From NCBI RefSeq assembly GCF_015645385.1, contig NZ_JADOET010000004.1, positions 176,324-240,323 on the forward strand: a stretch of 64,000 nucleotides of DNA, in the 5' to 3' direction. The stretch comes from Winogradskyella marina. GTDB lineage: Bacteria; Bacteroidota; Bacteroidia; Flavobacteriales; Flavobacteriaceae. Shown here one piece after another: positions 37,692-46,962 of this stretch. A program made the translations under genes and the position numbers. Numbering within the stretch: position 1 is the stretch's first letter; every line of letters begins with the position of its first letter. The notes under the pieces are model-generated. The model did no database searches. It was not told the origin of the DNA and worked only from the letters and a program-made list of their open reading frames with translations.

Positions 37692-38417
37692 ATGAAACTA
37701 CTACAATCAATTACGGTGTTAATCTTTCTATTAAGCACCACTTTAGTATCTGCGCAATGGGGAAAATCAAAGAGAATTAAAGGTGATGGCAACATTATAA
37801 CTACAACAGTAACTACGGCATCTTACAACGCTATAAATACTGCTGGTTCTATGGATTTCAAACTCATAAAAGGAAAAGAAGGCGACATCTCAATTAAAGG
37901 AGATTCTAATTTAATACCTTATATTATTACGGAAGTAAAAAACAATGCTTTATTAGTGAAAATAAAAAAGGGGTATAATTTAAAACCAACAGAAACGATT
38001 GTTATTACCATACCATATGAGTCTATCAGTGCAGTATCTTTGGCTGGCTCAGGTGATGTAGAAAACTCAGGTATCATAGAAGCAAACCATTTTAAAGTGT
38101 CCTTAGCTGGGTCTGGTGATATTGATTTACAAATTGCATCCAAAACTATAGAGAGTACTTTAGCAGGCTCAGGCGATATTGAACTAAAAGGAAAAACGAC
38201 GAACTTAACAACAACAATCGCAGGTTCTGGTGATTTTGATGGTGACGATTTAAACAGCACTAATGTCGACGCTACAATTTCTGGATCAGGAGATATCAGC
38301 GTACATTGTAACGGCGAATTAAAGGTACGTATTTCAGGATCTGGGGATGTTAAATATTCTGGTAATCCAACAAAAAAAGACACCAAGATTTCAGGTTCTG
38401 GAAGTGTAAGTCATTAA
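37692..38417 (+). CDS. Head GIN domain (DUF2807) exported protein
   Basis: A 241-residue exported protein (signal peptide ending LVSAQ) of the 'putative auto-transporter adhesin, head GIN domain' family common in Bacteroidota. Seven GSGD/GSGS turns (AGSGDVENS, AGSGDIDLQ, AGSGDIELK, AGSGDFDGD, SGSGDISVH, SGSGDVKYS, SGSGSVSH) repeat about every 18-24 residues, marking a beta-helix. It is the last gene of the sigma operon, 35 bases after the DUF4097-like gene, and is followed by a strong terminator. Family function is unknown; surface or periplasmic location is likely. Confidence 0.88.
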   Translation: MKLLQSITVLIFLLSTTLVSAQWGKSKRIKGDGNIITTTVTTASYNAINTAGSMDFKLIKGKEGDISIKGDSNLIPYIITEVKNNALLVKIKKGYNLKPTETIVITIPYESISAVSLAGSGDVENSGIIEANHFKVSLAGSGDIDLQIASKTIESTLAGSGDIELKGKTTNLTTTIAGSGDFDGDDLNSTNVDATISGSGDISVHCNGELKVRISGSGDVKYSGNPTKKDTKISGSGSVSH

Positions 38418-38439
38418 ATTTTATAATTATATATGTAAA

Positions 38440-38472
38440 AAAAAGGACAAGCGGTTTACTTGTCCTTTTTTA
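38440..38472 (+). terminator. Terminator of the ECF sigma operon
   Basis: A 12-bp perfect stem (38440-38451 with 38459-38470, core GGACAAG/CTTGTCC) with a 7-base loop. It is flanked by A-run and T-run, so it could act in both directions. It lies 22 bases after the stop of the head-GIN gene. Confidence 0.88.
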
Positions 38473-38627
38473 TAATTCAATCTTAAAAGTGATTTAATAA
38501 CTTCTATTCTGATGTTACTGTAATTAATATCCTAATCTTATGACACAAAAACAAGACACTTAATATGAGCGGTTACTGAAAGGACTTCACATGGATTGCG
38601 CATCAACCAATTTAAGACAAACCTTAT

Positions 38628-39917
38628 TTATTCTTCTTTAGGAACTCTAAAGAGAAGGATAATACCTATTAAAAAGAAAACAAATAAGAATAAAATAGCA
38701 TAACGCATTGAGGAATATTCAGATACAAAAGCGAAAATGAACATACCGATAACAATCCCTATTTTTTCTGCTACATCATAAAAACTAAAGTAAGATGCAG
38801 TATCTTCCGTTTCAGGTAAATATTTAGAATACGTTGACCGTCCTAAAGACTGAACCCCTCCCATTACTAAGCCTACTAAACCCGCTGCTATATAAAATTG
38901 CATTGGAGATTTCATAAAAAAAGCATATACACAAAGGCACATCCACATAAAATTAATTGCGATAAGTGAATTTATGTTACCAAATTTTGAAGCTGCCCGA
39001 GATGTTAAAATAGCACCAAGAATGGCAACCAACTGAATCACTAAAATACTAACAATAAGTCCAATAGTTTTTTCACCATCCGAAGCCCAATTAATTTCTT
39101 TTTCACCAAAATAAACTGCCATTAACATAATGGTTTGCACAGCCATACTAAACACAAAAAAGGCATTTAAGTAGCGTTTTAATCTTAAATTTTGCTTCAA
39201 CTGAACCCAAACAGCCTTTAATTCTTTAAAACCATTAAAGACAACATCTTTAGTTACTTTATGACCCGATGAGACTCCATTTGGTAAAATTCTAAATGTA
39301 TATTGACTAAATAATGCCCACCAAATTCCTACAGTAATAAACGAATATCGCATCATTTCAATTTTATCAGCATCGTCCTCTTGAGTCATTACCATAATTA
39401 AATTTACAACTAATAAAAGAACACTTCCTATATATCCCATTGAAAATCCTTTGGCACTGATACTGTCTTGCTGGTCTTCAAAAGCAATATCTGGAAGGTA
39501 AGAATTATAAAAAACCAAACTTCCCCAATAACCTATTAAGCCCATAAAATAGAACAATAAACTAAAGTGAATAAAACTAAGATTAAACCAATATAATCCA
39601 ATACAGCCAATTGATCCTACATAACAAAAGAACTTCATAAAATTCTTTTTATTACCCACATAATCCGAAATACCCGAAAGAATTGGAGATAAAACTGCAA
39701 CCACTAAAAATGTAAACGCTGTTACAATTGTAATTAATGTTTCTTGTTTCATTGTAAACCCAAAGGCAGATACTAATGTCTCTTTAGATTCAAATAATGA
39801 AGCATAAAACAGAGGAAATATAGAAGACGCAATCGTTAAGGTATACACTGAATTTGCCCAATCATAAAACGCCCAGGCGTTAAGAAGTTTTTTACTTCCT
39901 TTTTTAAATTCACTCAT
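38628..39917 (-). CDS. MFS transporter, UMF1/Atg22-like
   Basis: A 429-residue integral membrane protein with about 12 helices. The N-terminal motif NAWAFYDWANSVYTLTI and the later LGRSTYSKYLPETEDTASYFSFYD are characteristic of the UMF1 (Atg22-like) branch of the major facilitator superfamily. Yeast Atg22 exports amino acids from the vacuole; bacterial substrates are unknown. ATG start. It follows the M48 gene on the same strand, but a terminator separates the two, so it is probably transcribed on its own. Confidence 0.85.
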   Translation of the reverse strand: MSEFKKGSKKLLNAWAFYDWANSVYTLTIASSIFPLFYASLFESKETLVSAFGFTMKQETLITIVTAFTFLVVAVLSPILSGISDYVGNKKNFMKFFCYVGSIGCIGLYWFNLSFIHFSLLFYFMGLIGYWGSLVFYNSYLPDIAFEDQQDSISAKGFSMGYIGSVLLLVVNLIMVMTQEDDADKIEMMRYSFITVGIWWALFSQYTFRILPNGVSSGHKVTKDVVFNGFKELKAVWVQLKQNLRLKRYLNAFFVFSMAVQTIMLMAVYFGEKEINWASDGEKTIGLIVSILVIQLVAILGAILTSRAASKFGNINSLIAINFMWMCLCVYAFFMKSPMQFYIAAGLVGLVMGGVQSLGRSTYSKYLPETEDTASYFSFYDVAEKIGIVIGMFIFAFVSEYSSMRYAILFLFVFFLIGIILLFRVPKEE

Positions 39918-39960
39918 AAATGCAGGTTAATTATCTTTTATAGATATCAAAAAAAAATCA

Positions 39961-39989
39961 TAAAAAAAGCTGCCCAAATTGAGCAGCTT
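39961..39989 (-). terminator. Terminator of the M48 peptidase gene
   Basis: Stem AAGCTGC (39967-39973)/GCAGCTT (39983-39989) with a 9-base loop. On the minus strand a T-run follows (the A-run at 39962-39968). It lies 27 bases after the M48 stop. Confidence 0.78.
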
Positions 39990-40016
39990 CTAAAGTAAAC
40001 AAATATATTTATAATC

Positions 40017-40844
40017 TTAGTTTATTGGTCTAAATGATGTGACACCAAATTTTTTAGCTTCAGCTTTAGCATTTGGTGCTAATTCTTGTAAATTCTTAAT
40101 TCTTGTTTCGTTTGCAGGATGCGAACTTAAGAATTCTGGTGGCGCTTGTCCTCCACTAGCTGCATTCATTCGTTTCCAAAGTTCAGGAGCTTCATCAGGA
40201 TTATAACCCGCAATAGCCATAATAATTAATCCAACTTTATCTGCTTCTGTTTCATGTGCTCTACTAAAAGGCAAGATACCAGCAACGTTAGAGGCGATAC
40301 CAAAAGATTGATTGAAAATCCCTAAAGATTGCTCATCATTAGCTAATGCTACATTACCAACGACAGCCAAGCCTTGTTGTACATAAGCCGCGCTCATACG
40401 TTGCTGCCCATGATTTGCTAAGGCATGAACAACTTCATGACCCATAATTGCAGCAATTGCAGTTTCGTTTTCTGCTACAGGTAAAATTCCGGTATAGAAC
40501 GCAATCTTTCCACCAGGCATACACCATGCGTTAACTTGTTCTGACTCGATGAGGTTATATTCCCATTTGTAGTCTTCTAAATAGCCTTGATGACCATTTG
40601 CATTTAACCAACGTTCTGCAGCAACTGATATTCGTTGACCAACACGTTTAATCATTTCAGAATCTGCTGTACCTGTAATGACTTTACTTTCTGACATCAC
40701 TTGATTGTACTGCGCAAATGCAGATGGAAATAACTGATCGTTACTTACAAATGCCATTGTTTTTTTTCCTGTAAAAGGATTTGTTGCACACGATACCACG
40801 ATAACAACAATCAAAAAACTAAACACTACTTTATTAAATTTCAT
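40017..40844 (-). CDS. M48-family zinc metalloprotease lipoprotein
   Basis: A 275-residue protein with a lipoprotein signal (KVVFSFLIVVIVVSC, Cys at ~19) and the zinc motif HEVVHALANHG, plus the downstream Glu-containing segment RAHETEADKVG. This is the pattern of BepA/LoiP/Oma1-like M48 peptidases that act in the periplasm on misfolded outer-membrane proteins (family knowledge). ATG start. It lies 74 bases downstream of the GH31 gene on the same strand and ends in its own terminator, so it could be the last gene of that transcript. Confidence 0.92.
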   Translation of the reverse strand: MKFNKVVFSFLIVVIVVSCATNPFTGKKTMAFVSNDQLFPSAFAQYNQVMSESKVITGTADSEMIKRVGQRISVAAERWLNANGHQGYLEDYKWEYNLIESEQVNAWCMPGGKIAFYTGILPVAENETAIAAIMGHEVVHALANHGQQRMSAAYVQQGLAVVGNVALANDEQSLGIFNQSFGIASNVAGILPFSRAHETEADKVGLIIMAIAGYNPDEAPELWKRMNAASGGQAPPEFLSSHPANETRIKNLQELAPNAKAEAKKFGVTSFRPIN

Positions 40845-40918
40845 ACGTATACGTTTTAAATTAAACCCATTGATAAGTTTAACACTATTAATTTGACACT
40901 AATTTAAATAAATAGTCA

Positions 40919-43336
40919 CTAAGAATGTGACTTAATTCCTTTTAAATGTAGCTCAGAAAAGTTTTTATCTACAGTAATAGACTCTATATTATTAACTCTT
41001 AAGCTTTTATGCGCTATAGTTTCATTATCTAACTGCACCTCAACTATATCGAATGGTAAACCATGAAATTGAATATTAAAAGTACTGTAAGGTGTTATGA
41101 ATTTACCTTCTTTGTGTTGATTGATTATTAACTCATTACCTTTACCTGTAAGTTTAAAGTTTCTTAAACTATATCGCCCTTTTGTATAATCAAAACCATC
41201 ATTAGCATCACTATAAAAATCACTTTCTTCTTTCCCATCTTTATAGTACACATCTAATGTGATTTCTGTGATTTCCTTTTCACCAACATACTGCTGAATT
41301 GGGTATTTAGGAATTATTGCTCCTTCTTTTACAAAAAAGGGCATACTGTCAATATCCGCATCTACCCACATTTCTTTACCACCTTTTACAACCTCATCGG
41401 TCCAAAAGTTATACCAATTTCCTCGAGGAATATACATTCTTCGACCTTTAGCATTTGGTTCTAAAATCGGACACGCTAATATTTGTTCGCCAAAAATAAA
41501 TTCGTCCGTCCTATAATGTGTTTGCACATCATCTTGATCATACAACACCAAAGATTTTAATAATGGTGTGCCATGATCTGTATAATTCCAAAATGCCGTA
41601 TATAAATACGGTAATAATTGATATCTAATTTCTATAAATTTCTTTACAATAGCTGTCACATCTTCATCAAAAGCCCAAGGTTCTTGATCTCCATGGTCAC
41701 CTGAAGAGTGTACTCTAAAAAATGGATGAAATATTCCTAATTGAATCCAACGTGTAAATAACTCTCCTTGTGGTTGCTCGGCAAAACCACCAATATCACT
41801 TCCTACAAATGAGAAACCAGACATTGCCATACGCTGTGCTTGTAGGTTAGCTATCCAAAGGTGTTCCCAAGTTGCTACATTATCTCCTGTCCAAGTTGAT
41901 GTGTAACGTTGTGTACCAGAATAAGCTGCACGTGTGATAACAAAAGGACGTTTTGGATATGAATATTTTTTAAGTCCTTGGTACGTTGCTCTCGCCATCT
42001 GCATACCGTAAATATTATGGGCCTTTCTATGACTACAAGGGTTACCGTCGTAATCATGACGAACATCGTCTGGGAATGTTTTATTTGGCACTTCCATAAC
42101 GGCTGGCTCATTCATATCATTCCAAACACCTTTAATACCTACGTCTTCAATAAGTTCTTGGAATAGACCAGACCACCAATCTCTTACTTCTGGGTTTGTA
42201 AAATCTGGAAAATAACACTCTCCAGGCCATACTTTACCTTTCATATAATCACCATCGGCACGCTTACAGAAATAATCTTTTTCTAAAGCTTCTTTAAAAA
42301 CGGAATACTCTTTATCTATTTTAATACCTGGATCTATAATAGCAACCGTTTTAAAACCATCGTCTAGTAATTCTTTAACCATGCGTTTTGGATCAGGAAA
42401 ATATGCTTTGTTCCAAGTGAAACAACGGAACCCTTCCATATAATCGATGTCTAAATAAATAGCATCACAAGGTATTTGAAGTTTTCTAAATGTTGACGTA
42501 ATCTCTTTTACTTTACTTTCTGGGTAATAACTCCATTTACATTGGTGAAAACCTAATGCCCAAAGTGGTGGTAAATGATGTGGTTTTCCAGTTAAATCCG
42601 TATAACTTTCTACAACATCGTTCATTTTAGGGCCATAGAAGAAATAGTAATTCATTTCGCCTCCCTGTGCCCAGAAACTGGTTACATTTCTACGTTCGTG
42701 TCCAAAATCGAAAGACGACTTAAATGTGTTATCAAAGAAAATACCATAAGCTTTACCATGATGTAAACCCGTATAAAATGGAATGGTTTTGTAAATAGGA
42801 TCGGTGTCTTTACCGTAGGCGTAAGAATCGGTTACCCAGTTACTAAAACGCTTCCCTTTAAGATTAAGATGGTTTGGCTTATCACCAAGTCCATAATAAC
42901 TTTCGCCATCGTTAGAAACTTTACTCATTTTAACGATGTTTCCACCATGTTCATAACTTTCCTCCCAATGGAAACCATTTTCATCATGGTTTATTAATGT
43001 TCCATCTTTGGCGTCATAAATTGAAGTTCTCATATCTTCCTTAGATATCTCACAACGCAATTTCGATGTTAAAACTTCAAAGCTAGTCTTAGTTTCGCCA
43101 ATTTCTAACTTGTTGTAGCCAATACTTGCATATTGGGTAATGGCATATGAAAAATCATTATTAAAGTTTCCAACAGTAGTATATCTAAAACGAAGCAGAC
43201 TATCTCTAACAACAGTTAACTCTAAAATAACATCATTGTCTGCTGTGAAGTAAAGTTTATCGACGTCTTTTTTAAAGTCAATTATTTTTGAAGGAAATAA
43301 GTTCCCTTTATTTTCTAATTCAGTATTTACAATCAT
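40919..43336 (-). CDS. Glycoside hydrolase family 31 (alpha-glucosidase-like)
   Basis: An 805-residue enzyme without an evident signal peptide. Order: N-terminal beta-sandwich with YYGLGDKP, catalytic barrel with IYLDIDYMEGFRCFTW, nucleophile Asp in GVWNDMNEP (near 407) and the acid/base region WTGDN, then C-terminal sandwich domains. GH31 enzymes release glucose from alpha-glucans. Its place next to glgB-glgC-glgA suggests intracellular glycogen or maltodextrin turnover, an inference from synteny. ATG start. A 372-base gap separates it from glgB. Confidence 0.92.
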   Translation of the reverse strand: MIVNTELENKGNLFPSKIIDFKKDVDKLYFTADNDVILELTVVRDSLLRFRYTTVGNFNNDFSYAITQYASIGYNKLEIGETKTSFEVLTSKLRCEISKEDMRTSIYDAKDGTLINHDENGFHWEESYEHGGNIVKMSKVSNDGESYYGLGDKPNHLNLKGKRFSNWVTDSYAYGKDTDPIYKTIPFYTGLHHGKAYGIFFDNTFKSSFDFGHERRNVTSFWAQGGEMNYYFFYGPKMNDVVESYTDLTGKPHHLPPLWALGFHQCKWSYYPESKVKEITSTFRKLQIPCDAIYLDIDYMEGFRCFTWNKAYFPDPKRMVKELLDDGFKTVAIIDPGIKIDKEYSVFKEALEKDYFCKRADGDYMKGKVWPGECYFPDFTNPEVRDWWSGLFQELIEDVGIKGVWNDMNEPAVMEVPNKTFPDDVRHDYDGNPCSHRKAHNIYGMQMARATYQGLKKYSYPKRPFVITRAAYSGTQRYTSTWTGDNVATWEHLWIANLQAQRMAMSGFSFVGSDIGGFAEQPQGELFTRWIQLGIFHPFFRVHSSGDHGDQEPWAFDEDVTAIVKKFIEIRYQLLPYLYTAFWNYTDHGTPLLKSLVLYDQDDVQTHYRTDEFIFGEQILACPILEPNAKGRRMYIPRGNWYNFWTDEVVKGGKEMWVDADIDSMPFFVKEGAIIPKYPIQQYVGEKEITEITLDVYYKDGKEESDFYSDANDGFDYTKGRYSLRNFKLTGKGNELIINQHKEGKFITPYSTFNIQFHGLPFDIVEVQLDNETIAHKSLRVNNIESITVDKNFSELHLKGIKSHS

Positions 43337-43443
43337 AGGTCAATTTTTAAGCAAAAATCACCCGCAAAAAAACGGAAAAATTTCAACTTCTGAAAGGCTT
43401 AGCGGTGGATATTAAGAATTGTTATTAACTATTAGATTTTTGC

Positions 43444-43605
43444 TTAACGCTTTGCGATTTTGTTAATTATCGACCAATATTTAGCTTTATATGCAATTTG
43501 AAACCTAGTGTCTAGCTCAATTATTTGCTCTTGTAAAAACACTGTAAATTGATTTAGTGCTCCTATGTCAATTTCATGATCTTTTTTGGAAAAGTTTAAA
43601 ATCAC
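43444..43605 (-). CDS. Possible 53-residue ORF, function unknown
   Basis: From a GTG at 43605 the minus strand reads VILNFSKKDHEIDIGALNQF and on to AYKAKYWSIINKIAKR before TAA (43444-43446). The composition is protein-like (amphipathic, KDE-rich), which is unusual for an AT-rich gap, but no family is recognised. An ATG start is lacking. It could be a small gene or the tail of a lost one. Confidence 0.3.
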   Translation of the reverse strand: MILNFSKKDHEIDIGALNQFTVFLQEQIIELDTRFQIAYKAKYWSIINKIAKR

Positions 43606-43708
43606 ATAAGCCCCTTTAAGTATTACAACTTAAAAGGGCTGTGTTTATATCAAATGATTCCTTTTTAGAATCATAAATCACCATAAAAAAAGCTGTATTT
43701 AAATACGT
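43606..43708. other. Hairpin-rich end of the GH31-glgB gap
   Basis: Three inverted repeats are packed here. AGCCCCTTTAAG/CTTAAAAGGGCT lies at 43609-43620 and 43629-43640 with one mismatch. ATGATTC/GAATCAT lies at 43654-43660 and 43668-43674. The palindrome GTATTTAAATAC lies at 43695-43706. The last is followed on the minus strand by AGC and T7, and could terminate glgB transcripts. The rest of the 43337-43708 gap shows only the possible small ORF. Confidence 0.45.
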
Positions 43709-45655
43709 CTAGGCTTTTAACTTTGTTTTTTTCTTAGGCTTTATTCGGGTTTCATACCTGAACGCAACCATACCTAAAGGTGGAATATTAATTTCCATAG
43801 AATGATCTCTGTAATGCCACGCATCAGCTTTAGTCGTTTTTAATTTGTTTTTATAGTCTCCTGTTCCGTAATATTTCTTTAAGTCACTATTAAAAACTTC
43901 TCTAAGTTTTCCTTTGTCAGGCACACCGAGTTTATACTTTTCCTTAGGAACTGGCGTCATATTACAAACAATTATTAAATCGTCCTTTTCTTCTTTTCCT
44001 TTTCTAATATAACTGTAAACTGAGTTTTTTGAATCTCCATAATCTATCCACTCAAAACCTTCTGCTTCAAATTGTTTTTGGTGTAGAGAAGGTTCGTTTT
44101 TATAGAGTGCATTAAGATCTTTTACTAATTCTTGTACTCCTTTATGCGGATCGTATTGAAGTAAATGCCAATCGAGACTAGTTTTAAAATTCCACTCACT
44201 ACTTTGCCCAAATTCTGAACCTTGAAATAGTAAGTTGGTTCCAGGATGTGTAAACATATAGCTGTATAACAACCTTAAGTTCGCAAAACGTTGCCATTCA
44301 TCTCCAGGCATTTTTCCTAAGATTGAAGCTTTACCATAAACAACCTCATCATGACTTAGAGGCAACATAAAGTTTTCTGTAAACACATAGGTCATTGAGA
44401 ACGTTAAGTCGTTTTGATGAAACTGTCTATATACGGTTTCTTTACTAAAATACTCAAGTGTATCGTGCATCCAACCCATCATCCATTTCATTCCAAAGCC
44501 TAAACCTCCCATAAATACGGGCTTAGATACCATAGGAAAAGCAGTAGATTCTTCGGCTATAGTTTGTACATCTGGAAAAGCAGCATACACAGCTTCATTC
44601 ATTTCTCTTAAAAATGACATGGCTTCTAGATTTTCACGACCACCGAACATGTTTGGTTCCCACTCACCATCTTCTCTACTGTAATCTAAAAATAACATGG
44701 ATGCAACGGCATCTACTCTAAATCCATCCGCATGGTATTGGTCTAGCCAAAAAAGTGCATTACTTATTAAAAATGATTTGACTTCGTTTCGTCCATAATT
44801 AAAAATTAAACTCTTCCAGTCTTTGTGATAACCTTTTCGTTTATCTGGATGTTCATATAATGCAGAACCATCAAAGAATCCAAGTCCATGTGCATCTTCA
44901 GGAAAATGAGATGGTACCCAATCTAGAATTATCCCAATATCGTTTTGGTGAAGTTTATCGACCAATAATTTAAATTCTTCAGGGTATCCAAATCGCGATG
45001 TTGGAGCAAAATAGCCTGTAACCTGATAACCCCAAGATGGGTCATAAGGATATTCCATAATTGGCATTAACTCTACATGTGTAAAGTTCATCTCTTTTAC
45101 GTAGTTGACCAAATCATCTGCCAGTTCTACATAAGACATAAATCGATTCTCTTCCACTTGTTTTTTCCAAGAGCCTAAATGCACTTCGTAAACAGAAATA
45201 GGTGCGTCTAACGCATTATTCTTTTTACGCTTTTTCATCCATTTAGAATCCTTCCATTTGTAATTATCGTCCCAAACAATTGAGGCAGTATTAGGATTGT
45301 GCTCCGCACGTCTTGCGTAAGGATCTGCTTTTTCTGTTTTAATATCGTTATTACTGCTTAGGATTTTATACTTATACTTGGTGCCTTTACCTGCTCCTGG
45401 TATAAATCCTTCCCAAATACCGCTAGAATCCCAGCGTACATTTAACTTATGCTCGCCTTCTGTCCAGAAGTTAAAATCTCCTACTACGGATACCATTTTT
45501 GCGGTTGGAGCCCAGACCGCAAAATACACTCCTTCTACTCCATCTAAAGTAGTAATATGAGAACCAAATTTTTCATATAAACGATAATGCTTTCCAGATT
45601 TAAAAAGATCAATATCAAAATCTGTAAAACGACTATGTGCAATTACTTCTGCCAT
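43709..45655 (-). CDS. glgB: 1,4-alpha-glucan branching enzyme
   Basis: A 648-residue GH13 enzyme that forms alpha-1,6 branches in glycogen. It has an N-terminal CBM48 domain (YFAVWAPTAKMVSVVGDFN), then the catalytic barrel: DWVPSHFP, the nucleophile in DGFRVDAV (Asp near 315), the acid Glu in AEESTAFP (near 368) and LPLSHDEVV. The C-terminal domain is shortened and basic (ending KKKTKLKA). ATG start. It lies 18 bases downstream of glgC in the order glgA-glgC-glgB, one transcript by spacing. Confidence 0.96.
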   Translation of the reverse strand: MAEVIAHSRFTDFDIDLFKSGKHYRLYEKFGSHITTLDGVEGVYFAVWAPTAKMVSVVGDFNFWTEGEHKLNVRWDSSGIWEGFIPGAGKGTKYKYKILSSNNDIKTEKADPYARRAEHNPNTASIVWDDNYKWKDSKWMKKRKKNNALDAPISVYEVHLGSWKKQVEENRFMSYVELADDLVNYVKEMNFTHVELMPIMEYPYDPSWGYQVTGYFAPTSRFGYPEEFKLLVDKLHQNDIGIILDWVPSHFPEDAHGLGFFDGSALYEHPDKRKGYHKDWKSLIFNYGRNEVKSFLISNALFWLDQYHADGFRVDAVASMLFLDYSREDGEWEPNMFGGRENLEAMSFLREMNEAVYAAFPDVQTIAEESTAFPMVSKPVFMGGLGFGMKWMMGWMHDTLEYFSKETVYRQFHQNDLTFSMTYVFTENFMLPLSHDEVVYGKASILGKMPGDEWQRFANLRLLYSYMFTHPGTNLLFQGSEFGQSSEWNFKTSLDWHLLQYDPHKGVQELVKDLNALYKNEPSLHQKQFEAEGFEWIDYGDSKNSVYSYIRKGKEEKDDLIIVCNMTPVPKEKYKLGVPDKGKLREVFNSDLKKYYGTGDYKNKLKTTKADAWHYRDHSMEINIPPLGMVAFRYETRIKPKKKTKLKA

Positions 45656-45673
45656 TTATTGTTGTGGAATATA

Positions 45674-46939
45674 TTATTTAATTTCTGTGCCTTTTGGAAT
45701 CGTTGCACCTTTCTTTATCACCACAATACCGTCTTTTACAAAATACTGATCGGTCTCTGCTTCTTTTAAACCTGCACCTCCTTCAATCCTAACATTATCT
45801 CCTATTCTACAATTCCTATCAATTATACAGTTATTAATAAAGCAATTTTTACCAATTCCCATAAGGTTTTCAATATGTTTGGATTCCATATCGGCCAAAG
45901 ATTCGTAGGAATCATTACCCATAGTATACGTGTTTTGTACTATAGAATTTTTACCTATTCTAGATCTAATTCCAATAACACTTCTTTCAATTTTAGCTGC
46001 ATGAATAATACAACCATCTGCAATAACCGAGTTATTTATTGTTGTCCCAGAAATCTTGGATGTAGGTAAAATTCTAGCTCTTGTATATACTCTGTTTTCA
46101 CCATATAAATTAAATTTAGGAATATCATCTGTTAATCCTAAATTGGCTTCAAAAAAGGAATCTATTGTCCCAATATCTGTCCAATAGCCTTCATATTGAT
46201 AACTTAAAGTCTTGTGCTTATGTATGGCTTGTGGAATAATTTCCTTTCCAAAATCATTAGTATCTGGATTACTCATTAAATCTACTAACAAGTCTCTATT
46301 AAAAATATAAATACCCATTGAAGCTAAATAATGCCTACCTTCATGTTTCATTTCATCACTAACTTCAGATGTCCAATCTGGTAAAAGATCTGAACCTGGT
46401 TTTTCTATAAAAGAAGTAATTACATTCTCTTCATTCGTTTTTAATAATCCAAAGCCGGTAGCATCTTTAGCATTTACAGGATGGGTGGCAATTGTGATTT
46501 CTGCTTTGCTCTCTTTGTGTTTTTCAATCATATCTTCAAGATCCATATTATATAATTGATCTCCAGAGAGAATTAAAAAATATTTAAAATCATTTTGTAA
46601 AAAATGATGCATACTTTGTCTTACCGCATCAGCTGTACCTTGAAACCATTCGTCGCTATGCATCGTTTGTTCTGCTGCCAAAACATCTACAAAAGCACTA
46701 CTAAAAAAACTAAAGTGATACGTGTTTTTTATGTGCTGATTTAAAGATGCAGAATTGAACTGTGTTAATACATACATTCGCTTAATATCTGAATTGATAC
46801 AGTTAGAAATAGGAATATCTACTAATCTGTATTTTCCGGCAATAGGAACTGCTGGTTTAGCTCTATCTGCTGTAAGGGGATATAATCGCGATCCTTGGCC
46901 TCCACCAAGAATGATGCTCAATACTTCATCATTTATCAT
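45674..46939 (-). CDS. glgC: Glucose-1-phosphate adenylyltransferase
   Basis: A 421-residue enzyme that makes ADP-glucose, the committed and allosterically regulated step of glycogen synthesis. The nucleotidyltransferase domain begins with GGGQGSRLYPLT (residues 12-23) and has GTADAVRQ and SGDQLYNMD. The C-terminal left-handed beta-helix shows hexapeptide-like text (NSVIADGCIIHAAKIERSVI). ATG start. It follows glgA by 23 bases. Confidence 0.96.
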   Translation of the reverse strand: MINDEVLSIILGGGQGSRLYPLTADRAKPAVPIAGKYRLVDIPISNCINSDIKRMYVLTQFNSASLNQHIKNTYHFSFFSSAFVDVLAAEQTMHSDEWFQGTADAVRQSMHHFLQNDFKYFLILSGDQLYNMDLEDMIEKHKESKAEITIATHPVNAKDATGFGLLKTNEENVITSFIEKPGSDLLPDWTSEVSDEMKHEGRHYLASMGIYIFNRDLLVDLMSNPDTNDFGKEIIPQAIHKHKTLSYQYEGYWTDIGTIDSFFEANLGLTDDIPKFNLYGENRVYTRARILPTSKISGTTINNSVIADGCIIHAAKIERSVIGIRSRIGKNSIVQNTYTMGNDSYESLADMESKHIENLMGIGKNCFINNCIIDRNCRIGDNVRIEGGAGLKEAETDQYFVKDGIVVIKKGATIPKGTEIK

Positions 46940-46962
46940 AGTACTTATTTAGTTTAGTTAGT

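Noticed and set aside
37919..38386. 155-residue minus-strand frame antisense to the head-GIN gene
   Set aside because: Its SPEPA/SPDPA-type repeats are the reverse reading of the GSGD codons of the plus-strand gene; it has no independent coding support.
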